Shown piece by piece: positions 16,687 to 28,794 of a stretch of DNA of 64,000 nucleotides; within the stretch, counting starts at the first letter, position 1, and the number at the start of each line of letters is the position of its first letter. The stretch covers positions 1,389,501 through 1,453,500 of the forward strand of contig HE613569.1 of NCBI GenBank assembly GCA_000283635.1, read 5' to 3'. Position numbers and translations under genes: made by a program. This stretch comes from Streptococcus macedonicus ACA-DC 198 (GTDB lineage Bacteria > Bacillota > Bacilli > Lactobacillales > Streptococcaceae). The notes below the pieces were generated by a model, which saw only the letters and a program-made list of their open reading frames with translations, searched no databases and was not told where the DNA came from.

Positions 16687-18120
16687 CTACCGCAAGCCAA
16701 GTTCTTTTAACTCTTCTTGATATTTATCAAAATCAATGGCAATTCCTAAGCCGCCATACATATCGTAGTCATCTGTCCAGTCACCTTCGGCTGGAATAGT
16801 TGTTTGCTCGATACCTTCTTGACCGCTCGTGATAAGAGATAAGCCTTCTTTTAGGAGAAATGGATAGGAAATGTTCGTTGAGGTCAAAGCATAGATGTTA
16901 CCAATTGCAGCTGAGCCTGTAAAGAGTTTTGACGGGTCTTTAATCTGGTTGATAATGGCAGAAATAACTTGTTGCTGGCGCTGCGTCCGACCATAGTCAC
17001 CGTCATCATCTTTACGGAAACGGGCATAATTGAGCAAGGTACGACCATCCATTTTTTGTGTTCCAACTTCAATCGTTTGATTTGGAACAGTACCGTCAGC
17101 CTGCATATTGAGGTCATCAGGAACTTCAACAGACGAAACTGCTTGACCATCAACCGTACCAAATTTGGCGTCTATTTCAACACCATTTGGGAACAAGGTA
17201 TCAATGGCTTCTGCAAAGGTTTCAAAGTCAACCATGACATAATATTTGATATTAATATCAAAATTATCTTTCAACGTCTGGCGCATGAGTTCTGCCCCTT
17301 GGTTGTCATCTTGTTCACCAATATTAAATGCGACATTCAATTTTTGGTCATTTGAATAAGCATTGTAGCTGACACCGTCAATATTGACCAAGGTATCACG
17401 CATAAAGCTGACTAATTTAATCTTTCCGTCGCTGTTGCCAATATTCATCACCATAATCGTATCGGTTCGGGCATCCGAAGACCCTTGCGTAATCCGCTGG
17501 TCACTTCCTAAAATGAGAATATTAGTACCGTCATCGCTATCTTCCCCATTGAATGTTTCTGTTACGGCTGCTGTGTAATTTGTCTCACCAGTTGAAACAT
17601 CATTAACACCTTTGAAAAACATGTAAATCATCCCTGCCATGACAAGAATCACTAAGAAACCAAGAAGTTTCAACAGACGCTTAATACGAATTCTGCGACG
17701 CTTCTTTTTGGGTTTCTTTACTTTTTTAGGCGTTACAGGTTCGGGTTCTTGATAAAATGCCTCATCATAATTGTCTTGATAAGTTGGAAAAATCTCTGAC
17801 TGCTGCTCGCTCGTTCTTCTAAAGGAACGTTTCGACTGCTTTTTTTCTTCTGGGTATTTGGGAAGCCCTTGAGATGTCCAATTATCGTCATCATAATAAT
17901 CCATTTGATTATCATAAGCATCGTCATAATAATCATCGTAGTAATTATCATTATAGGCAGACGACGGCTGAGAGCTTGGTGACTCGCTGACCTCACTAGC
18001 TTGTTTTTTATTGTAAAGATAGTCAAATTCTTGTTTTTCGCGCGCACTTAAATACTCAAGATTACTCAAGAGGTATTTGTATCTTAATTCTTCGTGCCGA
18101 CTTAAATTACTTCTTGTCAT
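16687..18120 (-). CDS. LytR-CpsA-Psr (LCP) family cell-wall polymer ligase
   Basis: A 477-aa LCP protein, a phosphotransferase that attaches secondary wall polymers (teichoic acid, capsule or rhamnan) to peptidoglycan outside the membrane. A cytoplasmic N-terminal part of about 150 residues includes an unusual tyrosine/aspartate-rich stretch (YNDNYYDDYYDDAYDNQMDY) and a lysine/arginine cluster. Then comes one membrane helix (LLKLLGFLVILVMAGMIYMF) and the LCP catalytic domain with NILILGSDQR, ARTDTIMVMNI, KLVSFMRDTLVNI and LLNYARFRKDDDGDYGRTQR. Its position after pheA matches the psr locus of other streptococci. Confidence 0.92.
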   Translation of the reverse strand: MTRSNLSRHEELRYKYLLSNLEYLSAREKQEFDYLYNKKQASEVSESPSSQPSSAYNDNYYDDYYDDAYDNQMDYYDDDNWTSQGLPKYPEEKKQSKRSFRRTSEQQSEIFPTYQDNYDEAFYQEPEPVTPKKVKKPKKKRRRIRIKRLLKLLGFLVILVMAGMIYMFFKGVNDVSTGETNYTAAVTETFNGEDSDDGTNILILGSDQRITQGSSDARTDTIMVMNIGNSDGKIKLVSFMRDTLVNIDGVSYNAYSNDQKLNVAFNIGEQDDNQGAELMRQTLKDNFDINIKYYVMVDFETFAEAIDTLFPNGVEIDAKFGTVDGQAVSSVEVPDDLNMQADGTVPNQTIEVGTQKMDGRTLLNYARFRKDDDGDYGRTQRQQQVISAIINQIKDPSKLFTGSAAIGNIYALTSTNISYPFLLKEGLSLITSGQEGIEQTTIPAEGDWTDDYDMYGGLGIAIDFDKYQEELKELGLR

Positions 18121-18194
18121 ATCTTTCCCATTTTCATCAGATTAGAGCAAGCACAAACGCTTAACAATTCCTAAATACCAAAAATCAGAGGATT

Positions 18195-19015
18195 TTATAG
18201 TTTATAAACATCATAACGTCCGAGGATTTTATAGCCAATACTAAGAATACTCAATTCTTCTAGTGCAAATGACACTAGTGTATCATTTTTATTTTCAACA
18301 TCAACGATGAAAAAATATTCTCCCAAAGCTGTTTTTAAAGGGCGACTTTCAATTTTAGTCAAATCAATGCCACGCCAAGCAAAAACAGATAATGCTTTAT
18401 AAAGCGCACCAGGCAAGTTATCTGGCAAGGTCAATGCCAATGAAACTTTTTGATTGAGTTTTGCCAAATCAAACGACCGTTTTTGATGGCCTAGTACCCA
18501 AAAGCGCGTGTAGTTTTCATCCATTTCTTGAATATCTTGGGCAATAATTTCCAAACCGTATTCTTTTGCGGCAGCTACTGGCGCAATGGCAGCAAAGTTT
18601 TCCTCTGGATTTTCGGCAATGAAACGTGCGGCATAAGCCGTACTAACCGTCATCTCAATTTTTGCTGCTGGATAATGTGCTTTAATGTATTTTTTCCCTT
18701 GAGCAATAGCTTGCGGGTGTGAAAAAATCTTTTCAATTTTCTTTGTTTGTGTTGTTGCTAAAAGCTGTTGTTTAATCGGTTGAATGATTTCTGCAATCGC
18801 CTCAATTTCAGCTTGATGAAAAAGGTAATCCAACGTTTCATGCACCGAACCCTCGATTGAATTTTCAACAGGGATAATGGCATAATCCACAAAACCTTCT
18901 TCATAAGATTTGATAACTTCGGTGATATTTGCAAAAGGCATGCGATTAGCTTCTGGAAATGCCTTAACAGCAACATTATGCGTAAAAGAAGCACTTGGTC
19001 CTAAATAGCCAACTT

Positions 19016-19019
<4 letters not shown>
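18195..19019 (-). CDS. pheA: Prephenate dehydratase
   Basis: A 274-aa enzyme making phenylpyruvate from prephenate in phenylalanine biosynthesis. The catalytic domain starts KVGYLGPSASFTHNVAVKAF and contains the PVENSIEGSVHETLDYL and NYTRFWVLG motifs. A C-terminal ACT domain has GALYKALSVFAW and the ESRP motif (IESRPLK) that binds phenylalanine for feedback inhibition. The start overlaps the aroK stop by ATGA; it is the third gene of aroA-aroK-pheA. Confidence 0.95.
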
Positions 19020-20828
<1,809 letters not shown>

Positions 20829-20947
20829 CAGTTCTCTAAAATTACTCTTAACAAAAGCTTGCAAATTCATTATGAAACTATCTCAAAACAAAGACATTTC
20901 GTCCCAAAACCTCTTTCTCACTTTAGCTCGAAGCATTAAAATTTCTC

Positions 20948-20978
20948 AAAAAAACAACTGAAATAAATTCAGTTGTTT
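20948..20978 (-). terminator. lepA terminator
   Basis: Perfect 11-bp stem AAACAACTGAA / TTCAGTTGTTT with loop ATAAA, followed on the minus strand by a T-run (TTTTTTTGAG). It directly follows lepA. Confidence 0.88.
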
Positions 20979-20985
20979 AATCGTT

Positions 20986-22821
20986 TTATTTTTTACTGTT
21001 ATCGTCATCCATTGAAAGCACTGACAAGAAGGCTTCTTGTGGCACTTCAACAGAACCAATAGCCTTCATACGTTTTTTACCTGCTTTTTGTTTTTCAAGC
21101 AATTTACGTTTACGAGAAACGTCACCACCGTAACATTTGGCAAGCACGTTTTTACGAAGAGCTTTAATATCTGAGCGTGCAACGATTTTTTGACCGATAG
21201 CTGCTTGAATTGGCACTTCGAATTGTTGACGTGGAATGATTTTCTTGAGTTTTTCAACGATTAATTTACCACGTTCATAAGCAAATTCGTTGTGAACAAT
21301 GAAGCTGAGCGCATCAACTTTATCACCGTTAAGGAGAATATCCATTTTAACCAATTTTGATTTACGGTATTCTGAAATTTCGTAATCAAAACTTGCATAA
21401 CCACGTGTTGATGATTTCAATTTATCAAAGAAATCAAAGACAATTTCAGCAAGCGGAATCTGGTAAATGATATTGACACGATTTTCATCAATGTAATCCA
21501 TTGTCACAAAGTCGCCACGTTTGCGTTGGGCAAGTTCCATAACTGCTCCGACAAATTCTTGTGGAACCATGATTTGTGCTTTCACATATGGTTCTTCGAT
21601 ACTTGCAACCTTAGTTGGGTCTGGGAATTCAGACGGATTTGACACCTCAAGCATTTCGCCGTCAGTCGTGTTAACATGGTAAACAACGGATGGCGCTGTC
21701 ATAATCAAATCAATGTTGAATTCACGTTCCAAACGTTCTTGGATAACGTCCATGTGAAGCAAACCAAGGAAACCACAACGGAAACCAAAGCCAAGAGCTT
21801 GTGATGTTTCAGGCTCGAATTGGAGACTTGCATCGTTCAATTGTAATTTTTCAAGTGCTTCACGGAGGTCGTTGTATTTATTTGATTCGATTGGGTAAAG
21901 ACCAGCAAATACCATTGGGTTCATTTGTTTGTAACCATGAAGCGGTGCTTCTGCTGGATTTTCAGCAAGAGTTACTGTATCACCCACACGAGTATCAGCA
22001 ACTGTCTTGATTGACGCTGCGATATAACCAACATCACCAGTTGCTAAGAAATCACGTCCAACAGCTTTTGGCGTGAAGATACCAACTTCTGTAACATCAA
22101 ACGTTTTACCATTTGACATCAATTGAATCTTATCACCAGGTTTTACCATACCATTAACGATACGAACTTGCAGAATAACCCCGCGGTAAGCATCATAAAC
22201 AGAGTCAAAGATAAGCGCTTGAAGCGGTGCTTCAACATCTCCTGCTGGCGCTGGCACGTACTCAACAATTTGTTCAAGGATTTCTTCAATCCCGATACCT
22301 GCTTTTGCTGAAGCAAGCACAGCCTCTGAAGCATCAAGACCAATCACATCTTCGATTTCTTGACGCACACGCTCTGGATCTGCTGCTGGCAAATCAATTT
22401 TATTGATAACTGGCAGAATTTCCAAATCATTATCAAGGGCTAGGTAAACATTGGCAAGGGTTTGAGCTTCGATACCTTGTGCCGCATCGACAACCAAAAT
22501 TGCCCCCTCACAAGCCGCCAAAGAACGTGACACCTCATATGAAAAGTCAACGTGTCCTGGGGTGTCAATCAAGTGGAAAATGTAGGTTTCACCGTCTTTA
22601 GCCGTGTAGTTCAACTCAATCGCATTAAGCTTAATCGTGATACCACGCTCACGCTCCAAATCCATGCTATCCAAGAGTTGAGCTTGCATTTCACGACTAG
22701 AAACCGTCTCAGTTTTTTCCAAAATACGGTCAGCCAAAGTTGACTTCCCGTGGTCAATATGTGCAATAATAGAGAAATTACGAATCTTCTCTTGTCGTTT
22801 TTTTAATTCTTGAATATCCAT
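20986..22821 (-). CDS. lepA: Elongation factor 4 (LepA)
   Basis: A 611-aa translational GTPase that back-translocates or remodels stalled ribosomes. G motifs: [15 protein letters not shown] (G1), RGITIK (G2), [11 protein letters not shown] (G3), NKIDLP (G4) and SAKAGIG (G5). The LepA-specific C-terminal domain ends with [20 protein letters not shown] and [16 protein letters not shown]. Full length. The CRISPR array ends about 160 bp upstream and is transcribed toward it. Confidence 0.97.
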   Translation of the reverse strand: MDIQELKKRQEKIRNFSIIAHIDHGKSTLADRILEKTETVSSREMQAQLLDSMDLERERGITIKLNAIELNYTAKDGETYIFHLIDTPGHVDFSYEVSRSLAACEGAILVVDAAQGIEAQTLANVYLALDNDLEILPVINKIDLPAADPERVRQEIEDVIGLDASEAVLASAKAGIGIEEILEQIVEYVPAPAGDVEAPLQALIFDSVYDAYRGVILQVRIVNGMVKPGDKIQLMSNGKTFDVTEVGIFTPKAVGRDFLATGDVGYIAASIKTVADTRVGDTVTLAENPAEAPLHGYKQMNPMVFAGLYPIESNKYNDLREALEKLQLNDASLQFEPETSQALGFGFRCGFLGLLHMDVIQERLEREFNIDLIMTAPSVVYHVNTTDGEMLEVSNPSEFPDPTKVASIEEPYVKAQIMVPQEFVGAVMELAQRKRGDFVTMDYIDENRVNIIYQIPLAEIVFDFFDKLKSSTRGYASFDYEISEYRKSKLVKMDILLNGDKVDALSFIVHNEFAYERGKLIVEKLKKIIPRQQFEVPIQAAIGQKIVARSDIKALRKNVLAKCYGGDVSRKRKLLEKQKAGKKRMKAIGSVEVPQEAFLSVLSMDDDNSKK

Positions 22822-22912
22822 CTTACAATCCTATACAATTAATCATTGTTTCTATTATAACAGATAAACAGAAACGTTGCTATAAAAAGTTTTAGAAGTC
22901 ATTTCAAGAAAA

Positions 22913-22934
22913 GAAAAAAGCATCATAAGATGCT
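22913..22934 (-). terminator. Terminator at the trailer end of the CRISPR array
   Basis: AGCATC ATAA GATGCT, a 6-bp stem, followed on the minus strand by TTTTTTC. Placed 50 bp beyond the last repeat in the direction of array transcription. Short but well positioned. Confidence 0.6.
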
Positions 22935-22981
22935 AAAAAGGTTAAATATTATAAAATGATTTCGTCTAAAAGCATATTAGT

Positions 22982-25900
22982 GTTTTATGGTTACTTAAAT
23001 CTTGAGAGTACAAAAACTTTCTAATACGAATTTTCGTATATTGTTTTGTTTTACGGTTACTTAAATCTTGAGAGTACAAAAACCTGGATAAATACGGAAT
23101 ACCAGTTAGTAATGTTTTACGGTTACTTAAATCTTGAGAGTACAAAAACTAAAGAAATTACCTTTGAAGTGCCTATTTCGTTTTACGGTTACTTAAATCT
23201 TGAGAGTACAAAAACTGCAAATCGAGCTAGGTTGGATTACTATCGGTTTTACGGTTACTTAAATCTTGAGAGTACAAAAACGAAAAAGTCGTAATGTTTG
23301 ACGGTAAGCCGGTTTTACGGTTACTTAAATCTTGAGAGTACAAAAACCCAGAAGCGTTCGCTGATTTGAAAACAAAATGTTTTACGGTTACTTAAATCTT
23401 GAGAGTACAAAAACTTCATACATCACCTCAAAATACAATCATTTGTTTTACGGTTACTTAAATCTTGAGAGTACAAAAACTAGTACGTGGCATAGGTATC
23501 TACCACAAGCGTTTTACGGTTACTTAAATCTTGAGAGTACAAAAACATGAGAAAACTCTTACATATCAAACACTTGGTTTTACGGTTACTTAAATCTTGA
23601 GAGTACAAAAACTCTGGGCTATAAGTGACATCAACATACGAGTTTTACGGTTACTTAAATCTTGAGAGTACAAAAACCAATGTGCCTAACCAATGAAAAC
23701 AAGCTTTGTTTTACGGTTACTTAAATCTTGAGAGTACAAAAACAGCTTGTTGTGACAAGGTCTTCATGGCTTGGTTTTACGGTTACTTAAATCTTGAGAG
23801 TACAAAAACAATTGTGCTTCTACTGCTCTATTCAGTTCAGTTTTACGGTTACTTAAATCTTGAGAGTACAAAAACAACCTACATACCCTTGTTTACCTGT
23901 TTTACGTTTTACGGTTACTTAAATCTTGAGAGTACAAAAACCTGGTACTGGTTACTTTAACAGCGGTTATCGTTTTACGGTTACTTAAATCTTGAGAGTA
24001 CAAAAACATAAAGTTGTTGACTATGATGAAGAAATAAGTTTTACGGTTACTTAAATCTTGAGAGTACAAAAACATACGCTTTAAAACTAGCTATGACTAA
24101 CGAGTTTTACGGTTACTTAAATCTTGAGAGTACAAAAACCGTATATCAAACTCAGGAATAACCGCATTCGGTTTTACGGTTACTTAAATCTTGAGAGTAC
24201 AAAAACAGTGAACCGCCAAACCACTTGGGGACGGCGGTTTTACGGTTACTTAAATCTTGAGAGTACAAAAACTCGTAGAGACGATACTAACTACAGGCCT
24301 ATGTTTTACGGTTACTTAAATCTTGAGAGTACAAAAACACACGAACTGGGCTGCTTGTTTTGTTTGAAGTTTTACGGTTACTTAAATCTTGAGAGTACAA
24401 AAACTTACTGCGATAGAATTATAGCCTGCTTCATGTTTTACGGTTACTTAAATCTTGAGAGTACAAAAACCTACTTAACGTCCTTACGCATTTCGATGGA
24501 GTTTTACGGTTACTTAAATCTTGAGAGTACAAAAACTAGCGATTGCAGGAATTGCCGCTTTAGTAGGTTTTACGGTTACTTAAATCTTGAGAGTACAAAA
24601 ACAAAACTTATTATGTTTGGTTGCGAAAGGCAGTTTTACGGTTACTTAAATCTTGAGAGTACAAAAACGCTAGAGCCGTATCAACCTAGCTGGAAGTAGT
24701 TTTACGGTTACTTAAATCTTGAGAGTACAAAAACGCTGTTTCAGAAACATTGAGTTTAGCGGTTGTTTTACGGTTACTTAAATCTTGAGAGTACAAAAAC
24801 GTTCATCTTGCGTGAGCCCAGCTTCTTTGCGTTTTACGGTTACTTAAATCTTGAGAGTACAAAAACCACTCGCTTATGTTGAACGTGAGCTTGTAGGTTT
24901 TACGGTTACTTAAATCTTGAGAGTACAAAAACCAAGCATTGTTTTGTAAACTGCCATTTGCAGTTTTACGGTTACTTAAATCTTGAGAGTACAAAAACAC
25001 AGTGCAAAACCTTCATAATTGATGAAAAGTTTTACGGTTACTTAAATCTTGAGAGTACAAAAACGCCAATGGAAACTGATAACAGCTTGTCATAGTTTTA
25101 CGGTTACTTAAATCTTGAGAGTACAAAAACCAAGCATTGTTTTGTAAACTGCCATTTGCAGTTTTACGGTTACTTAAATCTTGAGAGTACAAAAACGTGA
25201 AGACACCTGCATTGAACATCTGCGTCGTTTTACGGTTACTTAAATCTTGAGAGTACAAAAACATATCGCTTATGCTGATAATGCCACAGGCGGTTTTACG
25301 GTTACTTAAATCTTGAGAGTACAAAAACAAGCAGGGCTTTTTCTTTTTGGGCAGGCGCGTTTTACGGTTACTTAAATCTTGAGAGTACAAAAACTTAGAA
25401 GTGCAGATGTTAGAAAAGAAATCAGTTTTACGGTTACTTAAATCTTGAGAGTACAAAAACTGGGAGAAAGATAGCAGTTATCCAATCATTGTTTTACGGT
25501 TACTTAAATCTTGAGAGTACAAAAACAGAGATTGTCAACAAGAACCAATCAACCAAGTTTTACGGTTACTTAAATCTTGAGAGTACAAAAACAAGCAGGG
25601 CTTTTTCTTTTTGGGCAGGCGCGTTTTACGGTTACTTAAATCTTGAGAGTACAAAAACTTAGAAGTGCAGATGTTAGAAAAGAAATCAGTTTTACGGTTA
25701 CTTAAATCTTGAGAGTACAAAAACTGGGAGAAAGATAGCAGTTATCCAATCATTGTTTTACGGTTACTTAAATCTTGAGAGTACAAAAACAGAGATTGTC
25801 AACAAGAACCAATCAACCAAGTTTTACGGTTACTTAAATCTTGAGAGTACAAAAACGCCTTTGATTCACTGGTATGTGTCGTTGCAGTTTTACGGTTACT

Positions 25901-26317
25901 TAAATCTTGAGAGTACAAAAACTCGTTTAGCTTCCAACGCATTCAACTGTTGGTTTTACGGTTACTTAAATCTTGAGAGTACAAAAACTGTTCCTTGTGT
26001 ATAACCACCAAAGACTTCGTTTTACGGTTACTTAAATCTTGAGAGTACAAAAACTTGCCGACAACGCTACTGGTGGCGGATTTAGTTTTACGGTTACTTA
26101 AATCTTGAGAGTACAAAAACCCGAATTTGGCTTGACCTTGTTTTGCAATGTTTTACGGTTACTTAAATCTTGAGAGTACAAAAACCTGATTAGATAGCCA
26201 TTTTCTCGCAGCCATGTTTTACGGTTACTTAAATCTTGAGAGTACAAAAACACCAAAGATATGCTGACAACTACGCAGATTGTTTTACGGTTACTTAAAT
26301 CTTGAGAGTACAAAAAC
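22982..26317 (-). CRISPR. Type II-A CRISPR array, 51 repeats / 50 spacers
   Basis: Repeat length is 36 bp. In the transcribed (minus) orientation it begins GTTTTTGTACTCTCAAG and ends TTAAGTAACCGTAAAAC, very close to the S. thermophilus CRISPR1 repeat. Counting each copy gives 51 repeats with 30-nt spacers, except two of 31 nt (23348-23378, 24140-24170) and two of 29 nt (23613-23641, 26121-26149). The leader-distal repeat (22982-23017) differs by one base (T for C at position 7 on the plus strand), as expected for the oldest end; the others look identical. New spacers are added at the 26317 end. Five spacers are repeats of others, leaving 45 different ones. Confidence 0.99.
25329..25820. repeat. 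Tandem duplication of a four-spacer block in the array
   Basis: Spacers at 25329-25358, 25395-25424, 25461-25490 and 25527-25556 recur in the same order at 25593-25622, 25659-25688, 25725-25754 and 25791-25820. The period is 264 bp (four repeat-spacer units). Identity was read base by base. Confidence 0.97.
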
Positions 26318-26385
26318 CTCAAATCGTCATTTTTAGTTTTTGTATCCTACAAATCGATTATAGTTTGATTAGGCAAAAAAGTCAA
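26318..26385 (-). promoter_or_regulatory. CRISPR leader with pre-crRNA promoter
   Basis: On the minus strand a near-consensus promoter is present: TTGACT (26385-26380), 17 nt, TATAAT (26362-26357). The -35 box overlaps the csn2 stop codon. The leader ends with ATTTGAG directly against the first repeat, the same leader anchor as S. thermophilus CRISPR1, where it guides spacer insertion. The leader also contains GATACAAAAAC, complementary over 9 nt to the start of the first repeat. Confidence 0.88.
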
Positions 26386-27431
26386 TCTTTGTCCTTTAAA
26401 AAGCTTATTTCTAGCGGGTCTATCTTAGGTATTGGATATACAACAGACTTATCATACTGGTATAAACTATTTAAAATCTTAATGGCTACCATATCTGAAA
26501 TTCCTAAACTAATATATGAAATCTGATCACTAAACAGATAACTTGCATTTTTTTGAAGTAATATCAAAAACTCACTTTTACTTGGAATATTATTTGATGG
26601 GTATTTACCAATAAATCTTTCATACATAAAATCTAAGTCAAACAATGATTCAATAAAGTCTGAAACAATGGTAACATGTTCAACTGTTTCTTTAGTAACA
26701 TATAAATAACTTTCATTTGACGGGAAAATTGTACAATAAAAATTAGGAAATTTCTCAGTCATTTGCGTAATAGTCTTACAAATAGTTATAAAAGAAGAAT
26801 AATCAAGATAGTCATCCATATTTTTGAAAATTAAAAGGATATTGTTAGTATCGTTTGATAATCTCTCCTGCAACATCTTAAGCAAAAACATTACTTTAGT
26901 CTCGTTATCGACAAACTCAAAAGAGATATTTCTTCCCTGATAATTAAAATAGGGCTGAAAATATTTGCTCAATAATTGTTCAGAAGTGACAACACAACTC
27001 TCGGTATGGTAAATCACATCTTTAATTGATAAATCAAGGTTATGATTAACTGTTAAGGAAATTTTATCTAATTTATCATTAATCTCATCAACTTCAGTCA
27101 TAACATCAACAGTATTTAAGTGTAGCTTCAAAAAATCACAAGCAACTGTTCCTCTTTTATAAGACATTTGTTCTAGTAAATCTTGAATATCTGAAATTGA
27201 AATGACACTAAAACTGTTTTTCTTTAAACTCTTACCCTCACATAAAATTTCAGGTTCTTCTTGATTAAAAAGCGATAAATCTTCTTCAGAGTATTTTTTA
27301 CCGTCAAAATACCACATAAAAATTTGCCACATGTAGTATTTCAATTGTTGATTTTGACCAATAATCTGCGTAAACTGCCCAAAATTAATATCTAAATTAT
27401 CCTTATAAGGATGTGTAAAATGTAATCTCAT
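26382..27431 (-). CDS. csn2: Csn2 adaptation protein, long form
   Basis: A 349-aa Csn2 of the long subtype found with CRISPR1-type systems. Csn2 forms a ring on DNA ends and works with Cas1, Cas2 and Cas9 in acquiring spacers. Recognisable stretches include the N-terminal MRLHFTHPYKDNLDINFGQF, LLIFKNMDDYLDYSSF near residue 200, and a C-terminal helical end. The length equals the S. thermophilus CRISPR1 protein (about 350). The start overlaps the cas2 stop by ATGA. Confidence 0.93.
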   Translation of the reverse strand: MRLHFTHPYKDNLDINFGQFTQIIGQNQQLKYYMWQIFMWYFDGKKYSEEDLSLFNQEEPEILCEGKSLKKNSFSVISISDIQDLLEQMSYKRGTVACDFLKLHLNTVDVMTEVDEINDKLDKISLTVNHNLDLSIKDVIYHTESCVVTSEQLLSKYFQPYFNYQGRNISFEFVDNETKVMFLLKMLQERLSNDTNNILLIFKNMDDYLDYSSFITICKTITQMTEKFPNFYCTIFPSNESYLYVTKETVEHVTIVSDFIESLFDLDFMYERFIGKYPSNNIPSKSEFLILLQKNASYLFSDQISYISLGISDMVAIKILNSLYQYDKSVVYPIPKIDPLEISFLKDKD

Positions 27432-27751
27432 ATGACCACCAATTTATTATCACTAACCACTTCTTCTTGTTTAGTTTTACCACCAACTATTAAAGTCATT
27501 TCTGAAAACTGTTTTTCCGTTACTGCCAAAAGCCTGACATTACCAGCCGGTAAGTTACTTTGTTGCAATCTCTTATAGAACTTATTAGCAAAACTACGAT
27601 TTGGACACGTTCTATAATAAACAGAAAATTGCAACATTTCAAAACCATTAGCAATCAATTCTTTCCTAAAATTTCGATAAACTCTTTTTTCTTGTGCAGT
27701 TTCCATTGGTAAATCAAAAAAACATAATAATCTCATTGCTGCATACCTCAT
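27428..27751 (-). CDS. cas2: CRISPR-associated endonuclease Cas2
   Basis: A 107-aa Cas2 that bridges two Cas1 dimers in the spacer integration complex. It begins MRYAAMRLLCFFDLPMETAQ, with the conserved aspartate in FFDLP, and continues with FRKELIANGFEMLQFSVYYR. I kept the first ATG (27751), 1 nt after the cas1 stop with GGAG 7 nt upstream, because CRISPR1 Cas2 proteins begin MRY. Confidence 0.96.
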   Translation of the reverse strand: MRYAAMRLLCFFDLPMETAQEKRVYRNFRKELIANGFEMLQFSVYYRTCPNRSFANKFYKRLQQSNLPAGNVRLLAVTEKQFSEMTLIVGGKTKQEEVVSDNKLVVI

Positions 27752-27752
27752 A

Positions 27753-28664
27753 TTAAGACTCCAATTCTAAACTAGAAACGACTGGACAAAAGAATTTACT
27801 TGTATCCTTTTTATCAATGCATTTTATAAATCCTTGAACGTATTTATCCATAGCACCAGTCACCGTACAATTTTCATTGCCATACTTAATTTTGGCATTT
27901 AAAAGATTAGTTAAATTAAGACGATACTCATATTTCAAATACTCTTTATCGCGCAAATTTTGGTAAACCCAAACATCTACTATTTGTCTAAATGGTTCCA
28001 TTAAGTCATCAACTAAATTGAATTGATTATATTCATTTCTATGAAAAATACCAACTAAAGGGTTCAGACCATACCCTTCAATAATCCTTGCCATCTGCGC
28101 CCTAAAAATAGCATAGCCATAATTTAAACCAGCATTAATAACATCAGCTTCCTGTTGAGTCACGCGCGTAAATTGTTTGCCAAAAAGTTCATTAAAATAA
28201 ACTTTGGCGGCGTGTCCCTCACGATTAGTCTTATCCCCTAACTCAATGTTATCCTTGTAATCAGCAAGCAATTGAATAGCATCAATATCTCTTTCAAATA
28301 TTGATAATACATCTTGTTGATTATTGATTTTAAAATAGGTAACAATTTGCCATAGCTTATCCTTTTGTTCTTGACTCCATTCCAATTGTTTTTGTAATCT
28401 TTTATAAGCTCTCGAATGCCCATTAGGCGCATGGTAAATTCCCGTAGGTAGGTGTTGATTATCACAAACAATAAGGGCAATATTGTATTTACTTAAAGCA
28501 CTTAATAATCTAAGAGTAACAACCGTATCTCCACCCTCTGCTACAATAATGGAAATATCACTTAATGGAATAGTATATTCTTCTCCTAATTTCTTGATAA
28601 CAATATTGTCCAGTTTTAAGCGCATTTTCTCACTTTGATTAACATGCACAACTCTCCAAGTCAT
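27753..28664 (-). CDS. cas1: CRISPR-associated endonuclease Cas1
   Basis: A 303-aa type II-A Cas1 integrase. It begins MTWRVVHVNQSEKMRLKLDN. Metal-binding residues are within NRECHAAKVYF-like NREGHAAKVYFNELFG (glutamate, near residue 147), GIFHRNEYNQFNLVDDLMEP (histidine near residue 200, aspartates after it). I chose ATG 28664: AAGGAG is 6 nt upstream. A frame from 28694 would begin inside the tracrRNA terminator hairpin and is rejected. Confidence 0.95.
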   Translation of the reverse strand: MTWRVVHVNQSEKMRLKLDNIVIKKLGEEYTIPLSDISIIVAEGGDTVVTLRLLSALSKYNIALIVCDNQHLPTGIYHAPNGHSRAYKRLQKQLEWSQEQKDKLWQIVTYFKINNQQDVLSIFERDIDAIQLLADYKDNIELGDKTNREGHAAKVYFNELFGKQFTRVTQQEADVINAGLNYGYAIFRAQMARIIEGYGLNPLVGIFHRNEYNQFNLVDDLMEPFRQIVDVWVYQNLRDKEYLKYEYRLNLTNLLNAKIKYGNENCTVTGAMDKYVQGFIKCIDKKDTSKFFCPVVSSLELES

Positions 28665-28686
28665 CATATTCTCCTTTGATACAACG

Positions 28687-28788
28687 AAAAGCACCCCATG
28701 TCAAAACATGGGGTGCTTGAATTCGGCATAAAGCCTTATCTTTGTAGGCTCAGCAAGATTTAAGTAACCGTGCAAGGCGTCCCTTGCA
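28687..28788 (-). ncRNA. tracrRNA of the resident (CRISPR1-type) system
   Basis: It lies between cas9 and cas1, on the cas strand. A 17-nt anti-repeat (28754-28770) is perfectly complementary to the array repeat (CAAGATTTAAGTAACCG). It is followed by CTACAAAGATAAGGC, the nexus-like region known from S. thermophilus CRISPR1 tracrRNA, and a 12-bp terminator stem (28689-28700 / 28707-28718) with a T-tract. An extra 5' hairpin TGCAAGG GACG CCTTGCA occupies 28771-28788. Expected length is about 100 nt. Confidence 0.95.
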
Positions 28789-28794
28789 AGAACT

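Noticed and set aside
22982..26317. Spacers that target genes inside this window (self- or ICE-targeting)
   Set aside because: No match was seen by eye for the spacers I compared, but this was not a complete search; an alignment of all spacers with both strands would be decisive.
23046..26322. Open frames through the CRISPR array that encode repeated FYGYLNLESTKT or FLYSQDLSNRKT
   Set aside because: They are reading-frame artefacts of the 66-bp repeat-spacer period without ribosome sites; the region is non-coding crRNA precursor.
28665..28694. An upstream ATG for cas1 at 28694
   Set aside because: It lies inside the tracrRNA terminator hairpin; the ATG at 28664 has a proper ribosome site and the family N-terminus.
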